DNA of 64,000 nucleotides from Chiridota heheva (GCA_020152595.1 JAIGNY010000316.1:276501-340500); one strand, 5' to 3'. Shown: positions 22,975 through 35,634, counted from the first letter of the stretch. Notes: generated from the letters alone by a model not told the origin. Numbers and translations: made by a program.

Positions 22975-25420
22975 GATGATAAGTAGCCTATGTAAGTGTT
23001 TTTGGCTTAGGTCCTTTTCTACACTTACAAAAAATATAAAAACTCCCAACCCAAGAGTTCTCTTTGCACTGAGCATTTGACATTATAGCATCCTGCAGCC
23101 ATTTTTTTCTTCAGTTTTTCTTTCCAAAGGTAGCATGTATTATGTGAGTTGATGTAATCATTTTAACTTCAATTATGTTCAGCCATACAGAAAAAACAGG
23201 ACAAAATTTACTAAGGCCAGTCATTGTGTCACCTTATCTATCATATACATGAATTAAATGCTGCCGGCTGTGAAAATAGGAAAAGAGTTGTGACTAAAGG
23301 GCAGATCTTGAAATGAATTATCCTGCGCACAAAAATCCTCAAAGACAGCTTGGCAAGTATATGGGTCAATTTGTCAATGCATTTCTTCTTGTTGTGATCT
23401 ACTTATTACAACGACCAGAATCGTCTGAATTTTGTAAACTTATATCAATTAAAAAAAAATATTCCTTTTCAACAGGTGATAGTTATTTTTTTCTTTAATC
23501 ATTCTCAAGTTGTTTGTACCTCGATCTCCATTGAAGGTCTTGGATCTATAAACTGTAATCTTCTGGTGTTTTATGCAAAAGTGAAGGCTCTTCAAATTTG
23601 TTATTGAACATTTTATGCTCTTTAGTAGAATCTAGCAGTTTTTAGTAAAAAGCATGTGTTGCACTGCATGTCCACTCAGATTGCTTAAGCCAAATAATTT
23701 ATTCTTTTCGTCGGACAATTTTTAATTTCCATTTCCATCCACACAAACCATCTCACAGCCCATGGTCAATGTTGACATTGTTAACTTTACACTAGTATCA
23801 TGTAGAAAATGTAATGTACTTGGTCTGAACATGGATCTATCTCCATGGTGTGAAGAAGATAGACTGTTTATTTGCTAGTAAAATCAGGAGTCTGGTGCTA
23901 TTTTAAGTTTCTCACTGAAAGGGACATTCTTTTTATATCAGGGACCATTTTCTAACAGGTGGAAAGTTTTCCGATCAATTAAAGATGATGACTATCACAT
24001 ACAAGGATCGTTATAATTTTAGACCAAAATACCTTTCTGAGCTTTCAGCTGTCTGTCATTCTATTTAGTTTTAATTGGCTAATGCCTTTCAAACTTTTCT
24101 TTTCATACATTGGTACAAAGTTGGAAATTGTTCAAAATTTCCCGGCCATGGTTTTAAATTCAAGCATCTGAAAATATCCCATGAAACTTATTAAACATGA
24201 AACATGTTAAAGATGAAACATGTTACACATGAAACAATGAAACATGTTACACATGAAACATGTTAAATATGAAACATGTTACACATGAAAAATGTTAAAT
24301 ATCAAACATGATGCATGTTAAATGTAAAACACATTGTTCACCATGAAACATGTTAAATATCAAACATGTTAAATATCAAACATCTTAAATATCAAACATG
24401 TTAAGCATGAAACATGTTAAATATTAAACATGTTAAGCATTATCTTTATCATCATTCACTCTGAAAGCATTATGTTTCCTTGAAATTTGAAGATTTTCTA
24501 TGTTTAACATAGTTGGTAGGAGCCATGCCTATTCCCAAGTCTGCTTGGGATACTAAACACTGTGCTTTCAGATTTATGTCATATGCTATCCTAATTGTTC
24601 AGGACAGAAGGTAGGACAAAACTCTTTCCCCCCCCTCCCACTACTACCACATTGCTTGAAATAGTGGAAATGAAGGCAAGATAGTATCCTTATCTTTCAC
24701 TGCATAAAAGATGTAACATGCACATTGTTTCTTGTATTGTGAGAACCAGGGAAGGTGAGTTGATATTTTAACTTGATAAATCTTTCATGCTGTGTAAATA
24801 CTGTTACTACAATTGATCAAAATATCTGCTATTCAGCGGATTTCAGAGAGCTTCATCTACCTGCTTGTTAAAAACCACAACTATTTTTGAGATATTAGCC
24901 CTGTCTGAACTTTCTGCTTTGCTGATTCAATAAAAGGATCTATTGTTATCCAGCTCGATTATACAAGTGCGGTGTATTTGCTTGCCATTTTAGTCCTGGA
25001 TGGTGGAGCAGAAAGCTTACTGAGCAACAATAGTTGGCTGTTTATTGGCATTTAGAGTTAAAGGATTTGTCTGGAGTGGGTATGCATGACTACTCTTATT
25101 TGTACTTGATGCAGTTAAGTTGTAGAAATATTTTCAGCCCAGGGCCTAACGGCATTTACGCCTCATGTGGTCATAGTTTCTTTGATTGGGAGAGCTGGAA
25201 GAGGTTCTGGTTCATTTCTTGCATAGCGTGTCACTTGAAGTCACCAAAGTAGAAATTATCTCCTAATTATCCCCTCTTTTGTATGATGAAATGTTAATGC
25301 TATTTAAGTAGCTTGGAAAAGTTATTTTGTGTATATTAGAATAGGAATTCACTAAAGCAGAAACAAAATATTTGACAGAGAAAGCAGCTAGAGAGACATC
25401 CCATTAATTGTGCCTTTGAA
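22975..25420. other. No gene seen; short ATGAAACATGTTA array
   Basis: From about 24180 to 24440, units of about 15 bp based on GAAACATGTTAAATAT and GAAACATGTTACACAT form a degenerate array. The flanks are unique-looking AT-rich sequence without credible exons. Confidence 0.6.
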
Positions 25421-25425
25421 ATTAA

Positions 25426-25901
25426 CCTTTTTGGGTTTAATGATTGACAGCTTGTTTTACCCAATCATCACACGCATTGGCCTAACAACAAAATCCATGT
25501 AACTAAGAGGGGCAAACATCTTACGCGGTACTGGTACAGTACAGCTAGCTAACGGCGGGCACTCATGTAGTCAATGCAACTTACTGTACAAATTTCTGCA
25601 CACACAGACTGAGTGACGGCAAAATGGTGAACAAAAATTGTGCTTATGGTCTCGCTGCGGGCTTTGTAAATCTGATTGCTGTTACCCAGAACAGATAGCA
25701 AACTGAATTTTGTTTATCCTATTTGCTAAAAACTCTTAAAATGTGGAGAAGTGCCATAAATGATCAACGCTTGTGGCAGGCCTCGCGAACATCTAAATGT
25801 CAACATGTCAGTAATGCATAATTGCGGATTTAAGGTATGTTTGCCCCACATATTTATCGTGTTGCTATGGTAGGCATGGTCTATTTGGAAACCTGGAAAG
25901 G
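25426..25901 (+). mobile_element. TTAA-flanked small DNA element, family A, copy 2
   Basis: TTAA lies at 25422-25425 and 25902-25905. The ends are CCTTTTTGGGTTTAATG and, read backwards, CCTTTCCAGGTTTCCAAA. It is the most symmetrical copy, with a CCTTTYYRGGTTT terminal inverted repeat. No coding capacity. Confidence 0.82.
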
Positions 25902-26066
25902 TTAATTGTTGCAGCTCTAGCTGATTGGATTTGGTTGAGGTCTTTCTTTTTACAATGCACAAATGACTGTAGGTTAGCAGAAATTTTGTTGGCCCTGCAG
26001 GACTATTTATCTGGAAATGTTGCTTGAATTCCTTTATCTCCCTTACTTAAGGTATCATGTACACCC

Positions 26067-26346
26067 TTGTCTACTAACTGTGGTGTAGCGGTTATCATAC
26101 CTGTCTACAGACCACGAGGCCCTGGGTTCAAGTGTGGGTTGGGTAGACACGCCAGTGCACCACAACTGGTTATCAAAGGCCGTGGACATTGACTTGGTTG
26201 TCGATGTTATGTCTGTCCGTACGTCGTACCTGTGTTCTCGTCCGGGTCGTATTAAGCGTTTCGTGATAGCATTTGTACTATCATAACCGAATACGCAGGC
26301 GACGACCCCGTCATTGTAATTGTGTGTTAAACTCTCTCTCTCTCTC
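26067..26346 (+). mobile_element. tRNA-derived SINE with 13-bp target duplication
   Basis: GTGGTGTAGCGGTTATCATA (A-box region) and CCCTGGGTTCAAGTG (B-box region) give a tRNA-like head. The body contains AACTGGTTATCAAAGGCCG and the tail is a TC microsatellite. ATCATGTACACCC occurs directly before (26054-26066) and after (26347-26359), a clean target-site duplication that fixes both ends at 280 bp. Confidence 0.88.
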
Positions 26347-26359
26347 ATCATGTACACCC

Positions 26360-27110
26360 CTAATTGAGGTATCTTGAACAGGTGACCAACTTTTGATCAA
26401 ATGTTTAACCAAGTTTTGTGATAAAATAAAATTTAATCCACACAAAAAAAAACTTTAAAAAAGAACAAAAAAACACTTATAACAACTTTGGGACCAATTT
26501 TACCAGCTATCTGACAAAATAATAGATTATGACCAAATTTTCCTAATTTAAGGAAGACATTTTTGGAGAAGCATAAAAAGAATCTTGAACTTTTGTGCTT
26601 TAATCAACTTGACTGAATATTGAAGGGTAGATATTACACCATGACCTCATCCCACTTGTCATGACTTGTAGCATGGTGGTACCCAGTTTTGTGCACTTAA
26701 GGTCTTATTCTGTTTGGTTTACGAAAATACAGCAAAAGTATTATTTTCCAAGTTTATTTATGAAAGTGAAATTCCTCTTCTCTACACCAGTGATGAATTC
26801 TTTAAATTTGCTATTTACATTTAGTAGCCTAGGCCTAAGTTAGTTATCATCCTAAAAATAAAGAAGTTTTACTTGCCCTGGTGTACCAATAAAAAGTAAG
26901 GATGCTCCATCGCCGACAAAAGTGGCTTAAATTTTGAAAACGTACTACTCTTAACACACAAAATGCAAATATATTTGAATCTATGAAATTTGAGACATAT
27001 TTTCATAAAGAATCTTAGATTTTGGTAATTAAATTTTTGAAGTTGGTGAAGTAATGAGATGCACGAAATTGGGGATAGGACGAAATTGGGTTCATGTACT
27101 ATATAATCAA
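26360..27110. other. Spacer between two opposed family A elements
   Basis: AT-rich sequence without a recognised feature. Confidence 0.5.
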
Positions 27111-27114
27111 TTAA

Positions 27115-27596
27115 TTTTTCCAGGTTACGAAGTAGGCCATGCCCACCATAGCAACGCATAACTAGGTGGGAAAACAAACCTCAAATCCGCAATCATGCAT
27201 GACCAATGCATTGACATTTAGATGTTCATTTGGTCTTCCACAAGTTTTGATCCATTTATGGCACTTCTCTGGATCTTTCGAGTTTTTAGCAAAAGAAATA
27301 AACATAATTCCGTTTGCAAACCCTTTTGGATAACAGGAATCGGATTAACAAATGCCTGTAGTGGGCCCGTGCAAGTGCAATTTTTGTTCACCATTTTGCC
27401 GTCACTCGGCTCGTCTTTGCAGAAATTTGTTTTGTACAGTATATGCATTGACAACATGAACGCGCGCTGCTAGCTAGCTGTACTGTACCTGTACCGCGTA
27501 GAATGTTTGCCCCACTTAGTTACACAGATTTTGTTGTTGGGCAAATTCGTGTGGTGATTGGTTAAAACAAGCTGTCAAACATCAAACCCAGAGAGG
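27115..27596 (-). mobile_element. TTAA-flanked small DNA element, family A, copy 3
   Basis: TTAA lies at 27111-27114 and 27597-27600. Ends are TTTTTCCAGGTTACGAAG and, on the other strand, CCTCTCTGGGTTTGATG. It lies opposite to the copy 1.2 kb upstream, so the two could pair as a long hairpin. Confidence 0.82.
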
Positions 27597-27600
27597 TTAA

Positions 27601-28265
27601 TTGTTAATGTTTGCATGTGCCCTATTAAGCAATGGATGGTTTGCTACTGTAAATTTATGCACTGCTGTAAATCCTAGAGTATTGTCTGGGATTAAAGGAG
27701 AGGAGTGGAGTGTACTTTGTATTCAGCGGGCAGTTTGCTAAGTCTTCATCCTGAAACTGGCAAAGATTTTAAGCTATATACCTTTGTACATCTTTGCTTG
27801 TGTATGGATGCATATATCAAGAACGAAGTCATTTGGAACAATTGTAGAAATTCTGTGTACATTTCCTGTTTTCCTGAGTTGATACAGGACCCCAGAAATG
27901 CTATGATTTTGTGGGTTGTTTCTAATTGCGCTTAATGGGAAGTGACAGATTGCTTTATTTTACCTACCAGAGGTCAACACTCGTCAGGAATTTTGAATTT
28001 TTTATGAGACTTCAAATGTAATTGTGCTATTGAAAAGATAAAGAAGATTTATAGGAGATGTATAAATAATGAAACCATATCTCCCAAATTATGCCTTTGT
28101 CATATTTTACAAGAAAATAGCTTCTGCTTTCTTCGTTTTTTGGTGATAACATAAAATATTTGTGGAGGAAAATATTCTTAGAGCTCATCAAGGCAGATTT
28201 AGAGATTTTGGCATGCGATGTATTAATGTAGACTTTTTGTGTGATTGTTAGATCACATGATTTGA
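27601..28265. other. No feature recognised
   Basis: Unique-looking AT-rich sequence. An open frame at 27705-27935 has no family resemblance. Confidence 0.45.
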
Positions 28266-28267
28266 GG

Positions 28268-28560
28268 GGCCTGCTATCAAGTTTTGAGGCCTGAGCTTGA
28301 CGAGTTTTGGGGCCTGAGACTCGAGTTTTGGGGCCTGAGACTGTCGAGTTTCGGGGCTTAAGACTCGAGTTTTGGGGCCTGAGACTCGAGTTTTGGGGCC
28401 TGAGACTGTCGAGTTTCGGGGCTTAAGACTCGAGTTTTGGGGCCTGAGACTCGAGTTTTGGGGCCTGAGACTAGAGTTTTGGGACCTGAGAGTGTTGAAT
28501 TTTGGGGCCTGAGGCTGTCACATTTTGGGGCCTGAGGCTCACATTTTGGGGCCTGTCATT
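28268..28560. repeat. 21-bp array, GACTCGAGTTTTGGGGCCTGA
   Basis: About 13 units. A three-unit block containing the GACTGTCGAGTTTCGGGGC variant is itself repeated (about 28331 and 28402), a small higher-order repeat. The last units degenerate to CACATTTTGGGGCCTG. Confidence 0.92.
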
Positions 28561-28564
28561 TGAA

Positions 28565-30065
28565 GGATCGTGGAGAACGGGTTCACAGCGAGATAACATT
28601 TTTTTGTGAAACCTTCGAAAACACAGATGAAAGGGTGTCTGTATTGCAATTAACAACAGTACATTTGTGTGATGATTATAAGAATTAATTAATTTGCATT
28701 CTTTGATTTTTCTGTAGGTCTCTTTGTAAATTCAGCTTAGTTTAGTGTATCAATCCTTTTTGAGATTTAGCGTATTGTTAAAACAGTCGTTGTATGAATA
28801 TTGATGAAAATTAATTTGTTTGATTATACTTTCGGTTGTAAGCTACAATTTTGAACAAAAGTGTTGGAACAATTCAGTGTTTTGAGATTTACATATGTTA
28901 TAGTGTTATCATGTTTCTTTAATATTTTTCTGAGAATTGTAACTCCCTACCCCCTCCCCATTTTCAATGTTGAATTTATATCTTTCTTAGCATCATTTCC
29001 AGAAAAAAACAGTAACAATGGCCATAACATTGAATGGGGAGGTGGAGGGGAAGACAGTTAATATAGGGAGGTAGGGGAGGGGGACACTTGCGGCATCAAT
29101 GAAATTATAATAATGTCCTTCAAATTCTAAAATATTAATTACAAATGAAAGAATAGGGATTGAAGAAGCGACAGAAAAATTTCTAGCATTTCTGATTTCT
29201 AAATGTGGAATAACTTACAATAGAAAAGTAAGTTCATGAAAAGCATCACATATTTTCACTGAGTGTTTAAACGAGTTCTGTCCAAGATTGTAGGCGTGGG
29301 GTATATAGACTCAATAGTGGTAAAATTAATTAATTGATTCACCACTCTTTTAAGCATTGGTCAAAGTGCATTCTTGATATTAATACTCAACTGCTCTGTA
29401 TGTAAGCTTCTTTTCTCTCCTATTTGATATTTCATTTAAACATTCATTCCTTATTACTCCTTTGCCAGTACATGAGTTATAATTCACTTATATATGCAAT
29501 ATGAATTTCTTAATGATTGTAGATATTATGATATGTATCTTCCTTTTATTTTTCCTTTCAAAAATATTGTACAGCCTCCTACATGCTATAGCCCGGCGAT
29601 TAAAAATAGGCGGCCCGCGGGCAAAATCTGACCCACCAATATCCAATCTGTCGAACAATTCCATTCCGCGAACAATAGTTATTATATAATGCATTGCATG
29701 TAAGATCGATCAAAATGAGATCGGTAAAATTTGCAAAATACTAGTTTATATTGGGTTTTTTTCCTTGGCAGTTTAGCTCACTAAAACAGCTCACTAAAAT
29801 GTTATTTCTATTTCCGCTGTAAATTGGGCTCGCAGCTTGCCAAAGGAAGGTGGATAAGAGAATCGCCGACATCTGGCGTACATCCTTCTAATCACGCACG
29901 CTCTCAACTTGCTGTATTCAGGGATTGTTTTGACGGGATTTGTTTGTCACATGATGCTGCTTTTGCCATACGATTGGCCCACGGCCTGAAGCTGTTGTGA
30001 AATGGCCCTTGGAAAAATTTAATTAAGAACCCTTGCTATAGCCTATAGATTACTGCAGTATTTTG
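28565..30065. other. No gene seen
   Basis: An imperfect inverted repeat (CCCCTCCCCATTTTCAATGT near 28951 and ACATTGAATGGGGAGG near 29027) is the only structure noted. The rest is AT-rich. Confidence 0.45.
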
Positions 30066-30069
30066 ACAA

Positions 30070-30420
30070 TGAACTGCTCCGGGACTTTCCTCTTTCTAAC
30101 CCAACTAATCACCTGCAGTTGCTTGAGGAAAGGTTGTAAGCAAAATGCACACACGTATTACCCTATGTATAATGCATGTATGATTAGCCTTTAAAAGTAT
30201 TTTTTATATGCTTAGTCCCATACCCACACAAAAATATGCAGACTGGTAAGTATGTGCTTGTTTGATAAGATTCTTCAAGATTGGTCCATTATGGACACAT
30301 GAATTTGGGCCATGTGACATTATGTAAATTGTGTATTCTGAAAATTGTTGATTCAGATTTGAAATGATCTATATGTTATAGTAGATTAGTGTATTGCAGT
30401 TTCTTTCTCGAAACTCTTGT
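30070..30420 (+). repeat. Dispersed repeat, family C, copy 1
   Basis: Shares order and wording with 45940-46290: ATAATGCATGTATGAT, TTAGTCCCATACC, TCCATTATGGACA, GGCCATGTGACATTAT, GATTCAGATTT. Non-coding; borders not fixed. Confidence 0.65.
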
Positions 30421-30877
30421 TTGTTGTTATAGGATTTCAGATCATTGTAAATATTGTGGTGCCACCTTTTGCCCACCCATGCATGTTAAACAGCTGTTTT
30501 TTAATCTATTCAATGAGTAAACAGTTGATGATGTCACAGAATGGATGGAAACACTGTTATTATTTGGGCTCTTAGTTATTATTTGGGCTGATGAATAAAG
30601 TGATGGATTATTCATCAGAGCAAAGCACATGAACAAAATTTCAACAATTGTCAGGACTGAAATTTTACCTCCAAATGTCTATATTTGTTTATCAATGTTT
30701 TTCAAATTTAAAATTAAACAAAATATCAACATATGCACACATCAATATATGCACATAAAAACAAACTATTTTTTGCATGTATTTACATATGATTTCCATT
30801 CCCCGATTTTTTGTAAAAACAGTTGGTTAAATGTGTATATGGTAAACAGCGCCATCATTATTGTTAAAGGTTTCTGA

Positions 30878-31085
30878 AAGGATTTGTTCAGTGGTCAAGC
30901 AAGTTCTTGTTATATGAAAGAGGAATTGAAAAGAAACAAAATGGTGAAGACAACATTTTTATTTTTCCTTTGATAAAATGAGATATTCTTGTTTAAAGAC
31001 TGAATTGTGTAGAAATGATTGGTGTGGAAAGACTAATGTAGGTTGGCGCCCTCATTCTCACTTTGCAAACAAATGTTAATGTGTT
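30878..31085 (+). repeat. Fold-back repeat, left half
   Basis: GGATTTGTTCAGTGGTCAAG followed by AACAAAATGGTGAAGACAAC and GAGATATTC is the left arm of the family seen complete at 56620-57180. Confidence 0.7.
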
Positions 31086-31087
31086 TA

Positions 31088-31265
31088 CAGACCTCCGTGG
31101 TGTAGTGGATAGTGCTTTGTCCTCTCACTCGCAAGTCACGTGTTCGTATCCTGGTGGTCTGCAACCAGTGAGTTCACAACTGGTTATCAAAGGCCGTGGC
31201 AGTCTTTATATATTTTCCAGCACTGGATGCTTTCGGGACGTTTAACCTTGCTATGCTATACTATG
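31088..31265 (+). mobile_element. tRNA-derived SINE, second copy
   Basis: CTCCGTGGTGTAGTGGATAG (A-box region) and GTGTTCGTATCC (B-box region) precede AACTGGTTATCAAAGGCCG, the same core as the SINE at 26067-26346. The heads differ, so the two may share a core but not a tRNA ancestor. Target duplication not found. Confidence 0.68.
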
Positions 31266-31439
31266 TATTTTAACTCCTGTTGCTCTAAGTGGTTAAATGC
31301 ATGATAATATTTACAAAATAAATCTTAGTGTAAACATCCAGAAAATGAACTGTTCAAGGGCTTGTTCATAAACTTCTGAATTACAGAATGTAAATTAAAA
31401 GGATGAAATACTTAACACAGTTTTTCATGACATGAGGTC

Positions 31440-31825
31440 ACTTTTTACATATATTCAAATTGTTTTTCATGACTCAATTGCTTGCCCCCTGTACAACCTT
31501 CCCAGAGCTTCCCTAGCTTCCCACAACTCAATTGCCGGGTTTTTCCAGAAAAATCCTCCAGCTAATATAATCTACTTCCTTCCATGCTTCCCTCCACAGC
31601 CATATTTAGTCCTCCTCTCCCACCCCACTCTCTCTACTTTTTTTTTTTTTACTCATGTACCTCCTCTCTCGATCCCAGCTTTCTGACTTTAGTTCTCGTG
31701 TTTGTTTCTCTCAAACGCCCCTTGTTTTCTTTCCATCCTACCTCTAGAATGATCTAACCTCTCAGGCACAAGTTGACTTTCGCTGTTGTGGTGCTGTTAA
31801 GCCCTCATCAAACAAACAAACATGG
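31440..31825 (+). pseudogene. RNase H-type LINE, diverged 3' end
   Basis: NLPRASLASHNSIAGFFQKN and PPANIIYFLP parallel the copy at 21310-21850, and the tail CTTTCGCTGTTGTGGTGCTG followed by TTAAGCC matches the shared 3' end. The similarity is weaker than among the other copies. Confidence 0.5.
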
Positions 31826-31829
31826 CTCA

Positions 31830-33235
31830 ATAGTGGCAAGGGTGTGAAACTTAACTGTCACTTTGACACAAACAAAAAATTAAGTAGTCCCTCTCTGTAA
31901 TTCAAAGTGTTATTGCAGTTCTTTTGTGTCAAAACAATAAGAAATTTAATGATTTAAGTGTAACTTTTATTGTTATTTTGTACAATGAATTTTGTATTCT
32001 TATAATGTTTGAATTTGTAATTATGCAATTTAGAGGATTTCTTTTCAAATTTGTTATTATATATTATTGTAACTCTAATTCACATGCTGCACCTTGTATC
32101 ATTATATGAAATTTCATTATCAAGTTAGTTAACCAATCAGGGATGTCACTAGGATTTCCTGTGTGTGTGTATGTGTGTGTGTGTGTTTGGGAAGGGGAGG
32201 GGGTGTAGAGGCATCAGTTTCCAACTGAGTGGATTCGTGAGGTTGCCTAAAGAGAAACAGTTGAATTTTCAACTGTCATGTTCATTTTCCAACTGACATC
32301 CATTTTTTTTGGTGGGGGGGAAGACATTCCCCACACCCCTCTTCCTGTAACAATACCTCTGTACCAGTAGTAAACTCAAAATGTAGACATTACTTCACCA
32401 CACCTCACCCACCTACTTTGCATTGGGTGACATTACAGCACAAAGAGAAGCATTCGAATGGATCATTATTTAGAATGACCTCGAGCGCTTTTTTTTTTAA
32501 AGAATGATTATGATTAGTGTTGATTAAAATCATTTTGTGTTTAGTTCATGATTGAGCAGCGCCCAGGAAATCAGTCCATGGATGAACCTGACAAGCCTGA
32601 TTGAATACAATCAAACTTCTTTCCCATTGTAGTTGGTATTCAATCAGGACTGTTTAACTCAAATGTTCCTCACATGTACTCATTCATTTTATTCTCATGA
32701 TTAGAAGTTAGTATTACATGCCAAAAAGTTTCTCTTTAAGCCTACCCGCACCCGCCACCTGAGTTAATCCTGAAACCTCAGGAATGACAATTAGTGGCAT
32801 AGCCAGGATTTCCATATTGCTGGGGCAAGTAACAGAAATAAACAGACAGGATACAAAATATGGTCCCTGTTGCTGAACGGTACTACATTTAAACTGACAA
32901 AAGCTAGCTGTACTGTACCAGTACTGCGTAGGATGTTTGCCCCCCTCCCCAACTTAGTTACACAGATTTTTAATATAGTCCTATATGTGTAGTTGGTTTA
33001 ATTTAAATATGATCTGATAAAATGTATTTACAATTGTATAAAGTGTGGATTAATAATATTCTTAGGCTAGTGTATTTTGCCTTTCGGTGTGTGCCTCTTT
33101 ATGTCAAAAAATTATCCTTGTAGAGAATAACACACTTTAAATATTTTAGTCTTTAATAAAAGGATATATTTATTGAGAAAAATGTATTTACAATTTTCTT
33201 AGGACAATGATTGATGATATAGGTGCTCTCTGTTA
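31830..33235. other. No gene seen; small repeat pieces
   Basis: A TG microsatellite lies at 32161-32186. A 70-bp piece of the family A element (AAGCTAGCTGTACTGTACC to TTAGTTACACAGATTTT) lies at about 32900-32970. CAGGGATGTCACTAGGATTT and GTGGCATAGCCAGGATTTCC look like element ends but were not paired. Confidence 0.5.
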
Positions 33236-33237
33236 TC

Positions 33238-34185
33238 TATGGAAGAGGTATTTTCTCCCTTTCTAACGGTCATATCTGACATAATCCATGCAGATCCAGG
33301 AGTTTCTCCCTTTCTAATGGTCATATCTGATGTAATCCATGCAGATCCAGGGATTTTCTCCCTTTCTAATGGTCATATCTGATGTAATCCATGCAGATCC
33401 AGGGATTTTTTCCCTTTCTAATGGTCATATCTGATGTAATCCATGCAGATCCAGGGATTTGTTTCCCTTTCTAATGGTCATATCTGATGTAATCCATGCA
33501 GATCCAGGGATTTGTTTCCCTTTCTAATGGTCATATCTGATGTAATCCATGCAGATCCAGGGATTTGTTTCCCTTTCTAATGGTCATATCTGATGTAATC
33601 CATGCAGATCCAGGAATTTTTCCTTTCTAATGGTCATATCTGATGTAATCCATGCAGATCCAGGGATTTTTTCCCTTTCTAATGGTCATATCTGATGTAA
33701 TCCATGCAGATCCAGGGATTTGTTTCCCTTTCTAATGGTCATATCTGATGTAATCCATGCAGATCCAGGGATTTGTTTCCCTTTCTAATGGTCATATCTG
33801 ACGTAATTCATGCAGATCCAGGAATTTCTCCCTTTCTAATGGTCATATCTGATGTAATCCATGCAGATCCAGGGATTTTTTCCCTTTCTAATGGTCATAT
33901 CTGACATAATCCATGCAGATCCAGGAATTTCTCCCTTTCTAATGGTCATATCTGATGTAATCCATGCAGATCCAGGGATTTTTTCCCTTTCTAATGGTCA
34001 TATCTGACGTAATCCATGCAGATCCAGGGATTTTCTCCCTTTCTAACGGTCATATCTGACATAATCCATGAAGACCCAGGGATTTTCTCCCTTTCTTATG
34101 GTCATATCTAACGTAATCCATGCAGATCCAGGGATTTTCTCCCTTTCTAATGGTCATATCTGACGTAATCCATGCAGATCCAGGT
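33238..34185. repeat. 52-bp satellite, about 18 copies
   Basis: The unit contains TCCCTTTCTAATGGTCATAT, CTGATGTAATCCATGCAGAT and CCAGGGATTT. Units are 51-54 bp, differing mainly in the T/G run after the AGGGA. A GACGTAATCC subtype clusters at the right. Not coding. Confidence 0.96.
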
Positions 34186-34189
34186 ACAG

Positions 34190-34660
34190 CAAGAATGGCT
34201 GTAAGTTGGGTAGTATTGTCCTAAAAAAGAACCTGTAAAACATGTGCGATCATAGACTTCTTGCAGCCGTTTTGTTCAACTGTTGCAATAGAAGTATACA
34301 GAAAGACGAAGTAATGAACCTTAGGTTATAAAAATTGTAAACCTTAGTGATGGTGTATTTTCCCTCTGTAAAATATGCAATCTAAAAGACAGTTTTAGTT
34401 TTTTTACTATTTAATTTTCACTTTTTTTTTATATATTTCAAATATGGTGTGGTGAAAATATGAATATGGGGTGGATAAAATTGGGTTATGAGAATAATGA
34501 ATAATATATCACTGAATTTAAGTCATTTAAAATTTTTTGCAGATGCATTTCAAATTTGAAATACATAACATTGCATTAGGCTGTTAACTTTGGATAACAA
34601 AGGATCATGGGAAATGTTGGTTTTCATGTCACAAATGGTTCCAGTTTGAAGAACCTTTTA
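34190..34660. other. No feature recognised
   Basis: AT-rich spacer between the 52-bp satellite and the TIR element. Confidence 0.5.
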
Positions 34661-35509
34661 TACCGTATTTGATGTAGTAAGCACCCAGGGTGCCTACGTA
34701 TTTGATGTAGTAAGCGCCCAGGGTGCCTACGTATTTGATGTAGTAAGCACCCAGGGTGCCTACGTATTTGATGTAGTAAGCGCCCAGGGTGCCACGATTT
34801 GATGCAGTAAGCACCCAGGGTGCCACGTGATTTGATGCAGTAAGCACCCAGGGTGCCACGATTTGATGCAGTAAGCACCCAGGGTGCCTACGTATTTGAT
34901 GTAGTAAGCACCCAGGGTGCCTACGTATTTGATGTAGTAAGCACCCAGGGTGCCTACGTATTTGATGTAGTAAGCACCCAGGGTGCCTACGTATTTGATG
35001 TAGTAAGAACCCAGGGTGCCTACGAAAATAGAATTGCACCACTTTTAAGGCCTGAAGTTTCTTGCTAATAAGTACCCACGAACGAAACTGACTTAGTTTA
35101 ATGACTTGGTTCCATAGCTGCAGGCCGTGCTACAAAGTCTAACAAAAATTATACAAGCGCAAAAATATGAGCGAGGAATGAGCACGGAAAAGGGTAGCCA
35201 AAGGCCACACGAATAAACAAAAACCTGACAACAGCCAGGGGACACACAAGTAAACGTGAACACAAAAAGGAGTCCTTTCAGAGCCAATAAGTGCCCATGC
35301 TTATACACTGTGCTATTTGAACTGCATTGCACCTATATGTAAATTGGTTCTATACTTGCCCCACAAAAACAACGTGATCAAAATAAGCAAAGAATGTAAC
35401 AAAACTTGAATTTTTTAAGTCTTCAAATTTATGAAATAAATTATGTTATCACTTGAAAGTTGGGTGGGCGCTTATTAGGGCAGGGGCTTTTAATTAATCC
35501 AATACCGTA
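34661..35509. mobile_element. TIR element, TACCGTATT family, copy 2, with amplified end
   Basis: It starts TACCGTATTTGATGTAGTAA and ends TTAATCCAATACCGTA. The body after 35025 matches the copy at 1801-2105, with an extra insertion of about 200 bp (about 35080-35290). The left TIR sequence is repeated about 11 times as a 33-bp array (34661-35025) with a shorter GCCACGATTTGATGCAG subtype in the middle. No transposase. Confidence 0.78.
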
Positions 35510-35634
35510 ACGGTATGTCATGAGTTGGTTGAGGTAGCCTCCCCGGGGGGAGGGGGAAACTTCCATACTAAAGTGGTAGGCATGTGCCACCCAAAATTTC
35601 AAAAGTGGACTGCAGTACGAGATATTTCTTTTGG

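Noticed and set aside
22452-23080. Cys/His/Arg-rich frames that could suggest a metal-binding protein
   Set aside because: The CysHisArgMet pattern is the 19-bp unit read over 57 nt in all frames.
33238-35025. Possible CRISPR array (52-bp and 33-bp regular units)
   Set aside because: Units are contiguous with no unique spacers, and the genome is eukaryotic.
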